This document shows, piece after piece, positions 6,159 to 12,682 of a stretch of DNA of 38,919 nt. The position numbers and the translations under genes were made by a program. The notes beneath the pieces are model-generated. The model was not told the DNA's origin. It searched no databases and worked only from the letters and a program-made list of their open reading frames with translations. Every line of letters begins with the position of its first letter. Position 1 is the stretch's first letter. Source of the DNA: Saccharibacter sp. EH611 (lineage in GTDB: Bacteria > Pseudomonadota > Alphaproteobacteria > Acetobacterales > Acetobacteraceae); NCBI RefSeq assembly GCF_009834765.1, contig NZ_WVHP01000004.1:1-38919 (forward strand), given 5' to 3'.

Positions 6159-6716
6159 ATGTTATTCGGTTATGCGCGGGTATCGACAAAAGAACAGAAC
6201 ATCGCCTTACAGGTCGAGCGATTGCGAGAGTTTGGGTGTGAGATTGTAAGGGAAGAGAAATTATCGGGGACAAGTCGGCAGAAACGGGTTCAGCTGGATT
6301 TGCTTCTGGAATTCATTCGGGCCGGTGATGCTCTGGTTGTTACAAGGATTGACCGCTTAGCTCGTAGCATTTCTGATCTTACCGACATCATCAACATTCT
6401 AAACGACAAAGGGGCGTCTCTGCGCGTAACAGAGCAGCCCCTTGATACCGCAACGCCTCAAGGGCGGCTGATGTTCAATATGCTGGGGATCATTGCGGAG
6501 TTTGAAAATGACCTTCGTAAAGAACGTCAGATCGAAGGCATAGAGGCTGCTAAAAGGGCGGGAAAATATAAAGGACGTCAGCCCGATAGAGAGCGTGAAG
6601 CCCGCGTGCTTGCTCTTAAAGCAGACGGGCTTTCACTGGGGCGTATTGCCAAAGAGGTGGGCATGTCACGCTCTGGCGTGAATTATATTGTGCAGAAACA
6701 GGGGAAGTTGTTTTAG
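6159..6716 (+). CDS. Serine recombinase (resolvase/invertase family)
   Basis: A 185-residue small serine recombinase. The N-terminus GYARVSTKEQN contains the catalytic serine of the YxRVSxxxQ motif; VTRIDRLARSI holds the conserved Arg region; EFENDLRKERQIEGI leads into the long helix; the C-terminus has the usual HTH (GLSLGRIAKEVGMSRSGVNYI). ATG 6159 is favoured over GTG 6150 because AGGTGG sits five bases upstream. In a phage-plasmid the expected job is resolving multimers; a tail-fibre invertase is the alternative, but no invertible segment is adjacent. The upstream repeats may be its sites. Confidence 0.85.
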   Translation: MLFGYARVSTKEQNIALQVERLREFGCEIVREEKLSGTSRQKRVQLDLLLEFIRAGDALVVTRIDRLARSISDLTDIINILNDKGASLRVTEQPLDTATPQGRLMFNMLGIIAEFENDLRKERQIEGIEAAKRAGKYKGRQPDREREARVLALKADGLSLGRIAKEVGMSRSGVNYIVQKQGKLF

Positions 6717-6734
6717 TAAAAACTTCTTTGTCTT

Positions 6735-7151
6735 TTACATTCCTAGAGCACTTCTCTCTTCTTCTTTGTAATCTATACCATTTTCAAAATGAATCATATT
6801 TACAACGTCTATCTCTCTTATGCGTTTACCATTGTCTATTTCCTTAAGGTAAGACAAAGATATTTCAGTAGAATAATTATCCAAGAAATAGGTATAAATA
6901 TCAGTCACAAATAAAGCTTCTATCTCTATATAACTGCCATATTTTCCAAGATGTGATATTTTATCTCTTGAAATAATTATTCTTCCTCTTCCTATAGCAA
7001 GAGCACGTGGCATGCTTTCCATGTTTAGTTCCGCAAAGATCATTTCTGTTCGAATTGATCTTGGGAAAGCTGCAAGGTCATTTAGAATGTCACTTCTAAT
7101 TTTCCCAATATAAGCGTTTTTCTCAGACGAAAAGATATATAAGTAGGGCAT
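6735..7151 (-). CDS. Unknown AT-rich protein
   Basis: A 138-residue protein with no signal peptide or membrane segment. It is strongly AT-rich and rich in Ile, Glu and Tyr, unlike the phage core genes around it, so it is probably a late arrival. GGAG lies seven bases upstream of the ATG. It converges with the recombinase gene. No domain recognised. It might be a lysogen-expressed cargo gene; no function is proposed. Confidence 0.55.
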   Translation of the reverse strand: MPYLYIFSSEKNAYIGKIRSDILNDLAAFPRSIRTEMIFAELNMESMPRALAIGRGRIIISRDKISHLGKYGSYIEIEALFVTDIYTYFLDNYSTEISLSYLKEIDNGKRIREIDVVNMIHFENGIDYKEEERSALGM

Positions 7152-7324
7152 GTTCGCTCCATTTCATTCTGTCCTTCGGGATTGAAGAACACTCAGGAAA
7201 GATACCTCCCCTAAAAACGAGTCTCTACTGCATTACTTGACACCTGCTTTCTTGTGGTTTTGCACGTTTTCTTTCGTGAAAAAGGCAGAATAGTGCGGAA
7301 ATCTCTTTGCTTCTTGAGCAAATT

Positions 7325-7370
7325 CTACCCTTGCCAACCATGATTGCGGTTGGGTAGACGCACTTTTTTT
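7325..7370 (+). other. Hairpin with T-tract in the Rep downstream gap
   Basis: CTACCC (7325-7330) pairs with GGGTAG (7352-7357), with an inner AACC/GGTT (7336-7339 with 7348-7351). A T7 run follows at 7364-7370, six bases after the stem, so it is a weak plus-strand terminator at best. The rest of the 252-base gap 7152-7403 shows no convincing gene or iterons, although a plasmid origin downstream of rep would be expected about here. Confidence 0.3.
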
Positions 7371-7403
7371 CTCGTGTCGTTGGAATTGTGGGATTAAAGC
7401 GTT

Positions 7404-7985
7404 TTAGAAGCCGTTAGCCCATCGTTCTATATAGGCCCGGTACTCATTTGGGCTCATTTGAGGGGGCTGAGTGAGAGAGTTTCTCTCTTTATATATAGGT
7501 TTAGGGGAATCCTTCGTGTTTTTTGCGGGTAGATGGTGGAAAAGTTTTTTCATTGAGCTTTTTGCGCGCTCTTTGTTTTTCCGAGCGGATGCGGCAACGA
7601 TGGCGATTGCTTTCTGAGCTTTGTTGACAACGATCTCATACAGGTTGCTGGTGCGGACCGTCTTTCCTTTGTCAGCATCATAGACATAGCGTGGGGTTAC
7701 GCGGATGAGGCCAATGGCTTCAAGCGCGTTCATTGCCGCCCAGACCGTGCGCGGGCATGTGTGGGACTTTTCTGCGATGGCCGCATGAGACGGGTATAGC
7801 GTCTCGTCAGGCCCCATCATGTCAATAAATGCCTGATAGACAAGGTGCCATCCGTGACGCCTTTTGGGCAGCTCTCCAGAGCGGAACGCTTCTTCCACAG
7901 CGGAGAGGAAGAGATATTTAAGCTTTTTGCGACGCGTTGGACGGATGTCGAGCGAAAGGGCGGGCTTGCGGTTGCGCACAAACAT
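7404..7985 (-). CDS. Winged-helix protein, candidate plasmid replication initiator (Rep)
   Basis: A 193-residue basic protein. The central part, YPSHAAIAEKSHTCPRTVWAAMNALEAIGLI (from about residue 60), is a winged helix-turn-helix of the type in many plasmid replication proteins, followed by a YVYD-type wing and a basic C-terminal half with no recognised domain. AGGGGGAG is six bases upstream of the ATG but lies inside a hairpin, and the start overlaps the stop of a leader ORF (TAATG). This control layout is like that of IncFII-type rep genes. Together with the par genes it suggests the initiator of the plasmid state. It could instead be a transcriptional regulator. Confidence 0.5.
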   Translation of the reverse strand: MFVRNRKPALSLDIRPTRRKKLKYLFLSAVEEAFRSGELPKRRHGWHLVYQAFIDMMGPDETLYPSHAAIAEKSHTCPRTVWAAMNALEAIGLIRVTPRYVYDADKGKTVRTSNLYEIVVNKAQKAIAIVAASARKNKERAKSSMKKLFHHLPAKNTKDSPKPIYKERNSLTQPPQMSPNEYRAYIERWANGF

Positions 7986-8116
7986 TAATGCTCCCCCTTA
8001 TAGAGAGAGGGGAGCGCGTGCGGAGCAGCGCCACGAATCATGTTCAGTCTTGAATTTCGCAGCACGTTTGGGCGGACATCAAGCGTGGTCAGCCTGTTCT
8101 TTTTGGCAGATTTCAT
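7985..8116 (-). CDS. Leader ORF translationally coupled to rep
   Basis: A 43-residue basic ORF, starting MKSAKKNRLTTLDVRP, whose stop overlaps the rep start as TAATG. AGAAG lies upstream of its ATG. Its 3' end runs through the hairpin that masks the rep Shine-Dalgarno, so ribosomes translating it would open that hairpin. Its LDVRP segment resembles LDIRP at about residues 12-16 of Rep, so it may derive from a duplicated rep 5' end. In IncFII plasmids the short tap reading frame plays this coupling role. Confidence 0.55.
   Translation of the reverse strand: MKSAKKNRLTTLDVRPNVLRNSRLNMIRGAAPHALPSLYKGEH
7990..8015 (-). promoter_or_regulatory. Hairpin masking the rep ribosome binding site
   Basis: GCTCCCC (minus strand, 8015-8009) pairs with GGGGAGC (7996-7990) around a 12-base loop. 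The 3' arm includes most of the AGGGGGAG Shine-Dalgarno of rep. The hairpin would limit initiation unless the leader ORF is being translated. Confidence 0.55.
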
Positions 8117-8135
8117 CGGTCTTCTTGCACTAAAA

Positions 8136-8151
8136 TGGCGGGGAACCGCCA
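8136..8151. other. Small GC hairpin in the rep leader
   Basis: TGGCGG (8136-8141) pairs with CCGCCA (8146-8151), loop GGAA. On the minus strand it is followed by TTTTA, which resembles a weak intrinsic terminator or attenuator about 20 bases before the leader ORF. Confidence 0.4.
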
Positions 8152-8174
8152 CTCTTCAAACCTAGGCATTAGGG

Positions 8175-8332
8175 TGCAAAAATCCTGTGGCAAGAAAGAC
8201 TTGCATTTTTCATCAGGATGTCCGAGAAAGAAACCAACCACAATTTCTGTTTGTTTCTCGGACGGGTTTGGCGACCCTTCCTGATGATCCTAGAATTTTT
8301 GCATTAGCCTCGCTTGAAAAAGCGGGGTTTTT
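8175..8332 (+). ncRNA. Highly structured RNA with terminator, candidate antisense regulator of rep
   Basis: Nested, perfectly paired elements: closing stem TGCAAAAAT/ATTTTTGCA (8175-8183 with 8295-8303); inner stem TCATCAGGA/TCCTGATGA (8210-8218 with 8279-8287); apical stem GTCCGAGAAA/TTTCTCGGAC (8220-8229 with 8254-8263), extended by AAAC/GTTT past one mismatch; small stem GGGT/ACCC (8264-8267 with 8274-8277). A textbook terminator with GAAA loop and T5 follows at 8308-8332. It lies opposite the leader of the minus-strand rep transcript, the place of CopA-type antisense RNAs. No clear promoter was found, so the 5' end is uncertain. Confidence 0.5.
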
Positions 8333-8471
8333 GCATATCTGGGGGATTGTTCTCTAACTCATAACTCTCCAGACTCGGTGATGCGTGACATACTCCTGCT
8401 AGTTGTAGGGGGGTACAGTCTCTTTTGGCAACAGGGAGAGCTTTCTCCATCTTGGAGATTGTCTTTCCCAT
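8304..8471 (-). CDS. Small ORF upstream of the rep leader
   Basis: A 55-residue ORF starting MGKTISKMEKALPVAKRDC, with two Cys (residues 19 and 27) and a basic end. AGAAAGG and GGAGGG lie just upstream of its ATG. It sits between the repressor and the rep control region on the same strand. I do not recognise it. By position it could be a copy-control protein, but its 3' end doubles as the plus-strand terminator, so it may be only partly constrained as protein. Confidence 0.4.
   Translation of the reverse strand: MGKTISKMEKALPVAKRDCTPLQLAGVCHASPSLESYELENNPPDMQKPRFFKRG
8308..8332 (+). terminator. Intrinsic terminator of the structured RNA
   Basis: CCTCGCTT (8308-8315), loop GAAA, AAGCGGGG (8320-8327), then five T. 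Eight base pairs including one G-U. It overlaps the 3' coding end of the minus-strand 55-residue ORF. Confidence 0.7.
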
Positions 8472-8546
8472 CCTTTCTGCCCTCCCTTCGCCTTTATGAA
8501 GAAACGATTATTTGGAACTTCATCTCCCATAAGAGATAGAAGATTA

Positions 8547-8561
8547 TGTAATTAAATTACA
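8547..8561. promoter_or_regulatory. Operator copy 2, downstream of the repressor gene
   Basis: TGTAATTAAATTACA, a perfect 15-bp palindrome about a central A, identical to the copy at 9052-9066 before the cro-like gene. It lies 31 bases beyond the repressor stop. Confidence 0.65.
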
Positions 8562-8582
8562 CTTATGTGGCAACACATAAGT
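8561..8582. other. Hairpin after the repressor gene
   Basis: ACTTATGTG (8561-8569), GCAA, CACATAAGT (8574-8582), nine perfect pairs, ten bases after the repressor stop. No strong T-tract on the minus strand, so possibly a weak terminator of the repressor mRNA. Confidence 0.4.
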
Positions 8583-8591
8583 TTCAAAAGT

Positions 8592-8981
8592 TTAATTTCC
8601 TCCCTTCTTTTTATCGAGAGACTGCGACAGGGCTTGCATGGCGCTTAGCAAAATTTTCTGATTTTGTGGTGTTGTTTTTCTCATAATCTCTAGTAATTCT
8701 TTTTCATATTTTGTCTGAGCTTTAATCTTTTCCTTGGGGTCATCTCCCGTTAGCAAGTAAGAAGAAGTCACTTCCAGCTCCTTTATCAATAAGCCGAAAG
8801 GTTTTTGCCGGGGGTATGCCCTTCCGGCTTCATATTGTGAAATAGAATTGCCCGACAATCCTATTCTCTTTCCTAATTCATCTTGGGTTAACCCCTTAGA
8901 TATTCTGGAAGTTCTCAATCTCTTTCCAAAAGAGAGATTGCTCATAGCGTTATTTTTCTGGGCGTCAGTTGCGTCTTTCAT
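8592..8981 (-). CDS. CI-like XRE-family repressor
   Basis: A 129-residue protein. Residues about 18-75 form an HTH_3 domain (FGKRLRTSRISKGLTQDELGKRIGLSGNSISQYEAGRAYP). A short Gln/Lys-rich tail follows instead of an S24 peptidase domain, so it is a small repressor not obviously cleavable through RecA. It is divergent from the cro-like gene, with identical palindromes on both flanks of the switch. Expected role: maintaining lysogeny by repressing the rightward early promoter. A later in-frame start at about residue 13 (MSNLSFG) is possible; neither has a clear Shine-Dalgarno. Confidence 0.8.
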   Translation of the reverse strand: MKDATDAQKNNAMSNLSFGKRLRTSRISKGLTQDELGKRIGLSGNSISQYEAGRAYPRQKPFGLLIKELEVTSSYLLTGDDPKEKIKAQTKYEKELLEIMRKTTPQNQKILLSAMQALSQSLDKKKGGN

Positions 8982-9039
8982 GAGGCAATTAAAGGGAAAA
9001 CTTTCATACGTTTAAAATGTTTATTTTTCACATTTTTCG

Positions 9040-9068
9040 TTGCTCAAAAATTGTAATTAAATTACAGA
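9040..9068 (+). promoter_or_regulatory. Early rightward promoter with operator
   Basis: TTGCTC (9040-9045), 17-base spacer, TACAGA (9063-9068). The 15-bp palindrome TGTAATTAAATTACA (9052-9066) covers the spacer and the start of the -10 box, so bound repressor would block RNA polymerase. The predicted start is at or next to the A of the cro-like ATG (9076), implying a leaderless mRNA. Confidence 0.55.
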
Positions 9069-9075
9069 TCATTTT

Positions 9076-9297
9076 ATGAAAAATGTTTCTCTTGTTGATA
9101 TTTTTTCAAAGCGTGGGTCAATGATGGAAATTGCGCGGCTGTGTGGCGTAACACCCCAAGCGGTTGGTCGATGGAAACGAGTCCCGCGTTGGCATGTCAA
9201 AAAAATAGGGGACGCGTTGAGCATCCCCTATGAAGCTATTCGTCCTGATCTTTTTGAGCCGTCCCCATCTTCCAAAAAGGGAAAGGAATGCCCCTAA
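9076..9297 (+). CDS. Cro-like/YdaS-type HTH regulator
   Basis: A 73-residue protein with the HTH MMEIARLCGVTPQAVGRWKRVPRWHVKKI at about residues 16-45, the pattern of Cro and YdaS-type phage proteins. It is divergent from the CI-like gene and has the operator palindrome just upstream. No Shine-Dalgarno is visible, consistent with a leaderless transcript. It should oppose the CI-like repressor and favour lytic growth. Its last bases overlap the end of the convergent membrane protein gene. Confidence 0.75.
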   Translation: MKNVSLVDIFSKRGSMMEIARLCGVTPQAVGRWKRVPRWHVKKIGDALSIPYEAIRPDLFEPSPSSKKGKECP

Positions 9298-10838
9298 GCC
9301 TTCACTTTCCGCTTGCGCCGCGTCTCCAAGAAGGCCAGCAAGTCATCAATGACCTCGCCGGTTTCTGGGTCGTGCGCGTCGGTAATCCGTTCTGCTCTGA
9401 TCGTCCGTTCAGCGTTGGTTTTGGCGTTTATTCCAGAGACCGAAGAAAGTCTCGTATCTTCCGGGCCATAGGGATAGTCCGTCTCAGTCCACATATCCTT
9501 CACGATCAGAGTAACTTCTCTTCCTGCGCTGCCTTTTTGCGTGAACGAGAGAGTGATGGGCGTGTCTTTCAGGGCAATCCTTTTGTGCTTTGGTTCGGGT
9601 ACTCTTGCATACGGGTCATAGTGCTTGAAGTTATCCCCCAGAAGATACAATCCCAAATTGTCTATCGTCTCTCCGGTTTCCAAATCGGTTGCCGTCAAAA
9701 TCTCGGTATAGTCAACGCTGTCCCATTCTTTCTTCTCCTCAATAAACGCTTCAATCATCATGATGCAGAGCGTTTTATCCTCCATAAAATACGTCAACTT
9801 TATGGGGTTAATGGTGCTCTCTTTCGCGTGTTTAGGGTCTCTTCCCCATGCACGTGTAATGCGAAGACGGCAGCGCTTTGTGTCTGGGTGGAACAGCTTG
9901 CTTGTCACATTGTCTGGGGTTTCGCTCGGTGGGGGAATACGCAGCCCGTTCTGAACGTCCAAAACGCCGTAAAAATTTTGGTTCGTGCGTTTGGTTGTAT
10001 CTTCGGGCGGTGCTTCTGCTGGCTGTGGGGACTGTGGGGGCATTTCTTCCGCAGCGCTTTCCTGAGCTGGGCCGTCTTGCCGGGGCAAGTCCGCATGGGC
10101 CACCAAAAAGGCCGTGATGTCGAACAGCGGCGTGCCGTCTACCAAGGTGGCGCGTGCGATGCGTCGGGGAATGAAGGTTCTGTCCTCACCGCGCAGCTCG
10201 CAATGGGCCTTAATCATATAGGGAATCACCTCGACCCCGTCTTGATGATAGCCCAGCTCTTGGCAGCGGATGGTTCGCTTGGTGTCCTGCCCTTCAGCGT
10301 CTGTGTAGAAAATCGTCAGGCGACTGCCATCCATAGCCGTTCTCGCGTCACGTATCTGCCGGGGAACGAGAGGGCGGGTGTCGCCTTCTGGAGCGGGCTG
10401 TGCGCGCTTTTCTCTATAAGCACGCCACTTCTTCACCGCCAAATACGGAAGGCCGCATATGGCTACTCCAGCCAAGAAGAGAGTAGCGCTTACAATAAAA
10501 CTGAGAAAAACCGGTTCGCCGTCAATATGCGCCAACTGCTCCGTTATGAGAGTCGTCGAAATGGTGAAAGCAACAACGCAAACAATCGATGTTGTCAGAA
10601 TGCGTGCCTTGCGCGTCGGAACAGGGCGTTTGCGGTCTTTAGGGATAGATGGTGTGCGCTCTTGCCCTTGGTTTGTCAGGCCTCTGAACAGCCTCACAGC
10701 CACATTCATGATACCCATAGCAATGGCAACCGACACACCCGCTATGATGAAAGCGTGGATGATCGAGTAGTAAAAATACCACGTGTAAATGAACATGAAG
10801 AAGGCCACATAGACCAGCCAAGTCAAAAAAGCGCGCAT
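9294..10838 (-). CDS. Membrane protein with three WYL-like repeats
   Basis: A 514-residue protein; ATG 10838 (GGAG upstream) is preferred over TTG 10859. The N-terminus has two hydrophobic pairs (about residues 3-48 and 80-135), likely four membrane spans. The cytoplasmic part has three related units. Unit 1 (about 160-245) resembles a WYL domain: SRLTIFYTDAEG, then CELRGEDRTFIPRRI. Units 2 and 3 end in ATDLETGETIDNL and AHDPETGEVIDDLLAFL, and unit 1 in a degenerate version (DITAFL). WYL domains sense ligands in regulators and defence systems; a membrane form in a phage early region is unusual. It lies inside the early region but on the opposite strand, so it may be expressed from the prophage. 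Function unknown. Confidence 0.6.
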   Translation of the reverse strand: MRAFLTWLVYVAFFMFIYTWYFYYSIIHAFIIAGVSVAIAMGIMNVAVRLFRGLTNQGQERTPSIPKDRKRPVPTRKARILTTSIVCVVAFTISTTLITEQLAHIDGEPVFLSFIVSATLFLAGVAICGLPYLAVKKWRAYREKRAQPAPEGDTRPLVPRQIRDARTAMDGSRLTIFYTDAEGQDTKRTIRCQELGYHQDGVEVIPYMIKAHCELRGEDRTFIPRRIARATLVDGTPLFDITAFLVAHADLPRQDGPAQESAAEEMPPQSPQPAEAPPEDTTKRTNQNFYGVLDVQNGLRIPPPSETPDNVTSKLFHPDTKRCRLRITRAWGRDPKHAKESTINPIKLTYFMEDKTLCIMMIEAFIEEKKEWDSVDYTEILTATDLETGETIDNLGLYLLGDNFKHYDPYARVPEPKHKRIALKDTPITLSFTQKGSAGREVTLIVKDMWTETDYPYGPEDTRLSSVSGINAKTNAERTIRAERITDAHDPETGEVIDDLLAFLETRRKRKVKA

Positions 10839-10879
10839 CTCTTTTCTCCACCTCTGCAATGTATTGAGGGAGTTATGTC

Positions 10880-11080
10880 ATGAGCAGCGCTGGCGGTAAA
10901 TTGCGGGTTAAAGGGCAGAAACACGCTCGGCCGCATCCTCATCACCACAAAAACAAGCCCGTTTTGACCCATCAATGCCGCGTGTCTGCAAGTGGCTGCA
11001 CGTACGTGCGTGATGGGGCGATGAAAATGCCTGGCTATTACGACGGCCCGCGTCGCTTACGGAAAGGAGCGTCATTATGA
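10880..11080 (+). CDS. Small His-rich early protein
   Basis: A 66-residue basic protein with a His-rich run (HARPHPHHHKNK) and two Cys (in QCRV and SGCTY), perhaps a small metal-binding protein. GGGAG precedes the ATG and its stop overlaps the next start (ATGA). Divergent from the membrane protein gene with about 40 bases between. No family recognised. Confidence 0.5.
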   Translation: MSSAGGKLRVKGQKHARPHPHHHKNKPVLTHQCRVSASGCTYVRDGAMKMPGYYDGPRRLRKGASL

Positions 11081-11484
11081 CAAGCTTTTCATCGTGGCAG
11101 AGGGTGCTGTCTCGTAAGGAAATTCTCGAATTTTCCCGCGCTATGTATCCTGGAGATGTCGGGCCTGAAGATGTTCTAGAAGCTGCCTGCCTCTTTGATG
11201 CCTGGCAGGCAGGAAAAATCACATTGAAGATCGAGCCTGAGCGTAATGAAAGCGTGCCAGAAGGGGAAGAAAAGCCTTCTTATTGTAGCTTAAACGACCT
11301 GCGCGTTTTGGTGTCGATCAAAGAAGATAACCAAGAGCTTTCGCTTAAAGAACAGATTTACCAAGAAAGAACTACGCTGGCTGATGCTCAACAGGCCCTT
11401 AAAAAACGGACAATTCTTGCGATCTGTTTCGGTGGGGTGGCGGCCATAGAAGCGGCATATTGCTTCGCTTGGATATGCCTATGA
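11077..11484 (+). CDS. Early protein with C-terminal membrane anchor
   Basis: A 135-residue protein: acidic, soluble N-terminal part (about 1-85), a predicted coiled coil (LKEQIYQERTTLADAQQALKK, about 90-110) and one C-terminal membrane span (about 112-133). AAGGAG is upstream of the ATG. Both ends overlap neighbouring genes by four bases, so it is part of a coupled early operon. Unknown function. Confidence 0.6.
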   Translation: MTSFSSWQRVLSRKEILEFSRAMYPGDVGPEDVLEAACLFDAWQAGKITLKIEPERNESVPEGEEKPSYCSLNDLRVLVSIKEDNQELSLKEQIYQERTTLADAQQALKKRTILAICFGGVAAIEAAYCFAWICL

Positions 11485-11666
11485 ATGGGCCTTCACAAAA
11501 CGACATCTTAGAATGTGTAAGTAAAGAAGAGCCACGGTGGAGTGATGTCGAACGTCATCGCTATGACCGTCTTCTTGGCGTTTTTACCGTCATGAACTTT
11601 CTTGCTTTTGAAACATTTATGATGTGTGTTCTTCTGGCTGGGAGGGCTTCATGTCAAGCACTCTAA
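11481..11666 (+). CDS. Small early membrane protein
   Basis: A 61-residue protein with an acidic N-terminal half and a membrane segment (about 36-55, LLGVFTVMNFLAFETFMMCVLL). Start chosen at 11481, overlapping the previous stop as ATGA. Its 3' end overlaps the primase start. No family recognised. Confidence 0.5.
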   Translation: MNGPSQNDILECVSKEEPRWSDVERHRYDRLLGVFTVMNFLAFETFMMCVLLAGRASCQAL

Positions 11667-12682
11667 GCGCGTCAGAGGTTGCGTCTGGCCTTGGTGCGCG
11701 GACTTTTGAGCTTGTGCGTGAGCTTCTGCCTGCTGGTAAGAAAAACGGCCCTGAATGGTGCTGTGGGTCCGTCGCTGGAGAGCCTGGGAAAAGCCTGTCT
11801 GTTCGCTTAACGGGTCCTAAAGCGGGCGTATGGTCGGACTTTGCCGCAGGCCAAAGCGGGGACGCTCTCGACCTTGTGGCGGCCGTCCTGTTTTCAGACG
11901 ACCGCAAGCAGGCTTATCGATGGGGTTTGGCATGGTTGGGATATGAGCGCGCTGCTCCCAAAGGGCAGCGTCAAGCTCCGCCGCCTGCTCAGGTGAGCGA
12001 AGAAGACGAGCGTCTTTTGGTCAAGCGGATGGATAAGGCGCGTGTTCGGTTTAAGTCCGCCCTTCCCTTACAGAGCAATGACCCGGTTTTATCGTATTTA
12101 GCGGGTCGGAAGATCATTCTTCCCGATGGGATTATGCCGCCGGCGTTGCGCTTCCATCCAGAGCTTTATTGCCATGAAAAAGGCCGTGGTTTGCCCGCGA
12201 TGGTGGCCGCTTTTACCACAGAAAAAGGGCGTGTGGCCGCCATTCATCAAACATGGCTTGAGCAGAAAACTCAAGGCTGGGTGAAGGCCTCTTTAGACCG
12301 ACCCAAGAAGATGCTTGGCCCGATGGCCGGCCATATGATCCCGCTTTGGAAAGGCAGTAGCGACACGAGACTGTCAGAATGCAGCCCAGAGGAAGAGATT
12401 GTGATTGGGGAAGGCATTGAGACCTGCCTTTCAATCGTCTGCTCATGCCCTCAATGGCGCGTTATCTGCGCAGGATCGCTTGGGAATATGGCCAAGATTA
12501 CCCTTCCCCCCAGTGTGAAGCGGGTTCTGCTGCTGCGAGACAATGACACGAACTATGCGTCTGTCGCCGCGTTCAAACGGGCAGAGAAGGCTTGGCTGGA
12601 ACGAGGCGTGCGTGTGCGCGTGGCCTGTGCGCCAAAAGGGAAAGACTTCAACGATACATTGCGAGGGGCCGATGGGGCGTGA
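11651..12682 (+). CDS. Toprim-domain DNA primase-like protein
   Basis: A 343-residue protein. The N-terminal half contains PEWCCGSVAGEPGKSLSVRL and WSDFAAGQSGDALDLV, the pattern of phage primases related to the DUF7146 class. The C-terminal half is a Toprim domain: the glutamate motif EEIVIGEGIETCLSI at about residue 247 and the DxD-type LLLRDNDTN at about 293. It would prime replication together with the helicase just downstream. ATG 11651 (GGGAGG upstream) is preferred over 11624. The stop overlaps the helicase start region. Confidence 0.8.
   Translation: MSSTLSASEVASGLGARTFELVRELLPAGKKNGPEWCCGSVAGEPGKSLSVRLTGPKAGVWSDFAAGQSGDALDLVAAVLFSDDRKQAYRWGLAWLGYERAAPKGQRQAPPPAQVSEEDERLLVKRMDKARVRFKSALPLQSNDPVLSYLAGRKIILPDGIMPPALRFHPELYCHEKGRGLPAMVAAFTTEKGRVAAIHQTWLEQKTQGWVKASLDRPKKMLGPMAGHMIPLWKGSSDTRLSECSPEEEIVIGEGIETCLSIVCSCPQWRVICAGSLGNMAKITLPPSVKRVLLLRDNDTNYASVAAFKRAEKAWLERGVRVRVACAPKGKDFNDTLRGADGA

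Noticed and set aside
7289-7341. Short minus-strand ORF (MVGKGRICSRS...) in the gap downstream of rep
   Set aside because: About 38 codons, no Shine-Dalgarno, and the ATG lies in a hairpin; not supported as a gene.
7152-7403. Iterons of a plasmid origin next to rep
   Set aside because: I looked for direct repeats and found none convincing; only one hairpin with a displaced T-tract.
8499-8558. 19-codon plus-strand ORF (MKKRLFGTSS...) near the repressor terminator region
   Set aside because: Very short, no ribosome binding site, and runs into the operator palindrome.
9288-10883. Long plus-strand open frame of 531 codons opposite the membrane protein gene
   Set aside because: Its translation lacks domain-like character, is rich in Cys, Arg and Ser, and has no Shine-Dalgarno; the minus-strand frame has membrane spans and WYL-like motifs, so the plus frame is a shadow.
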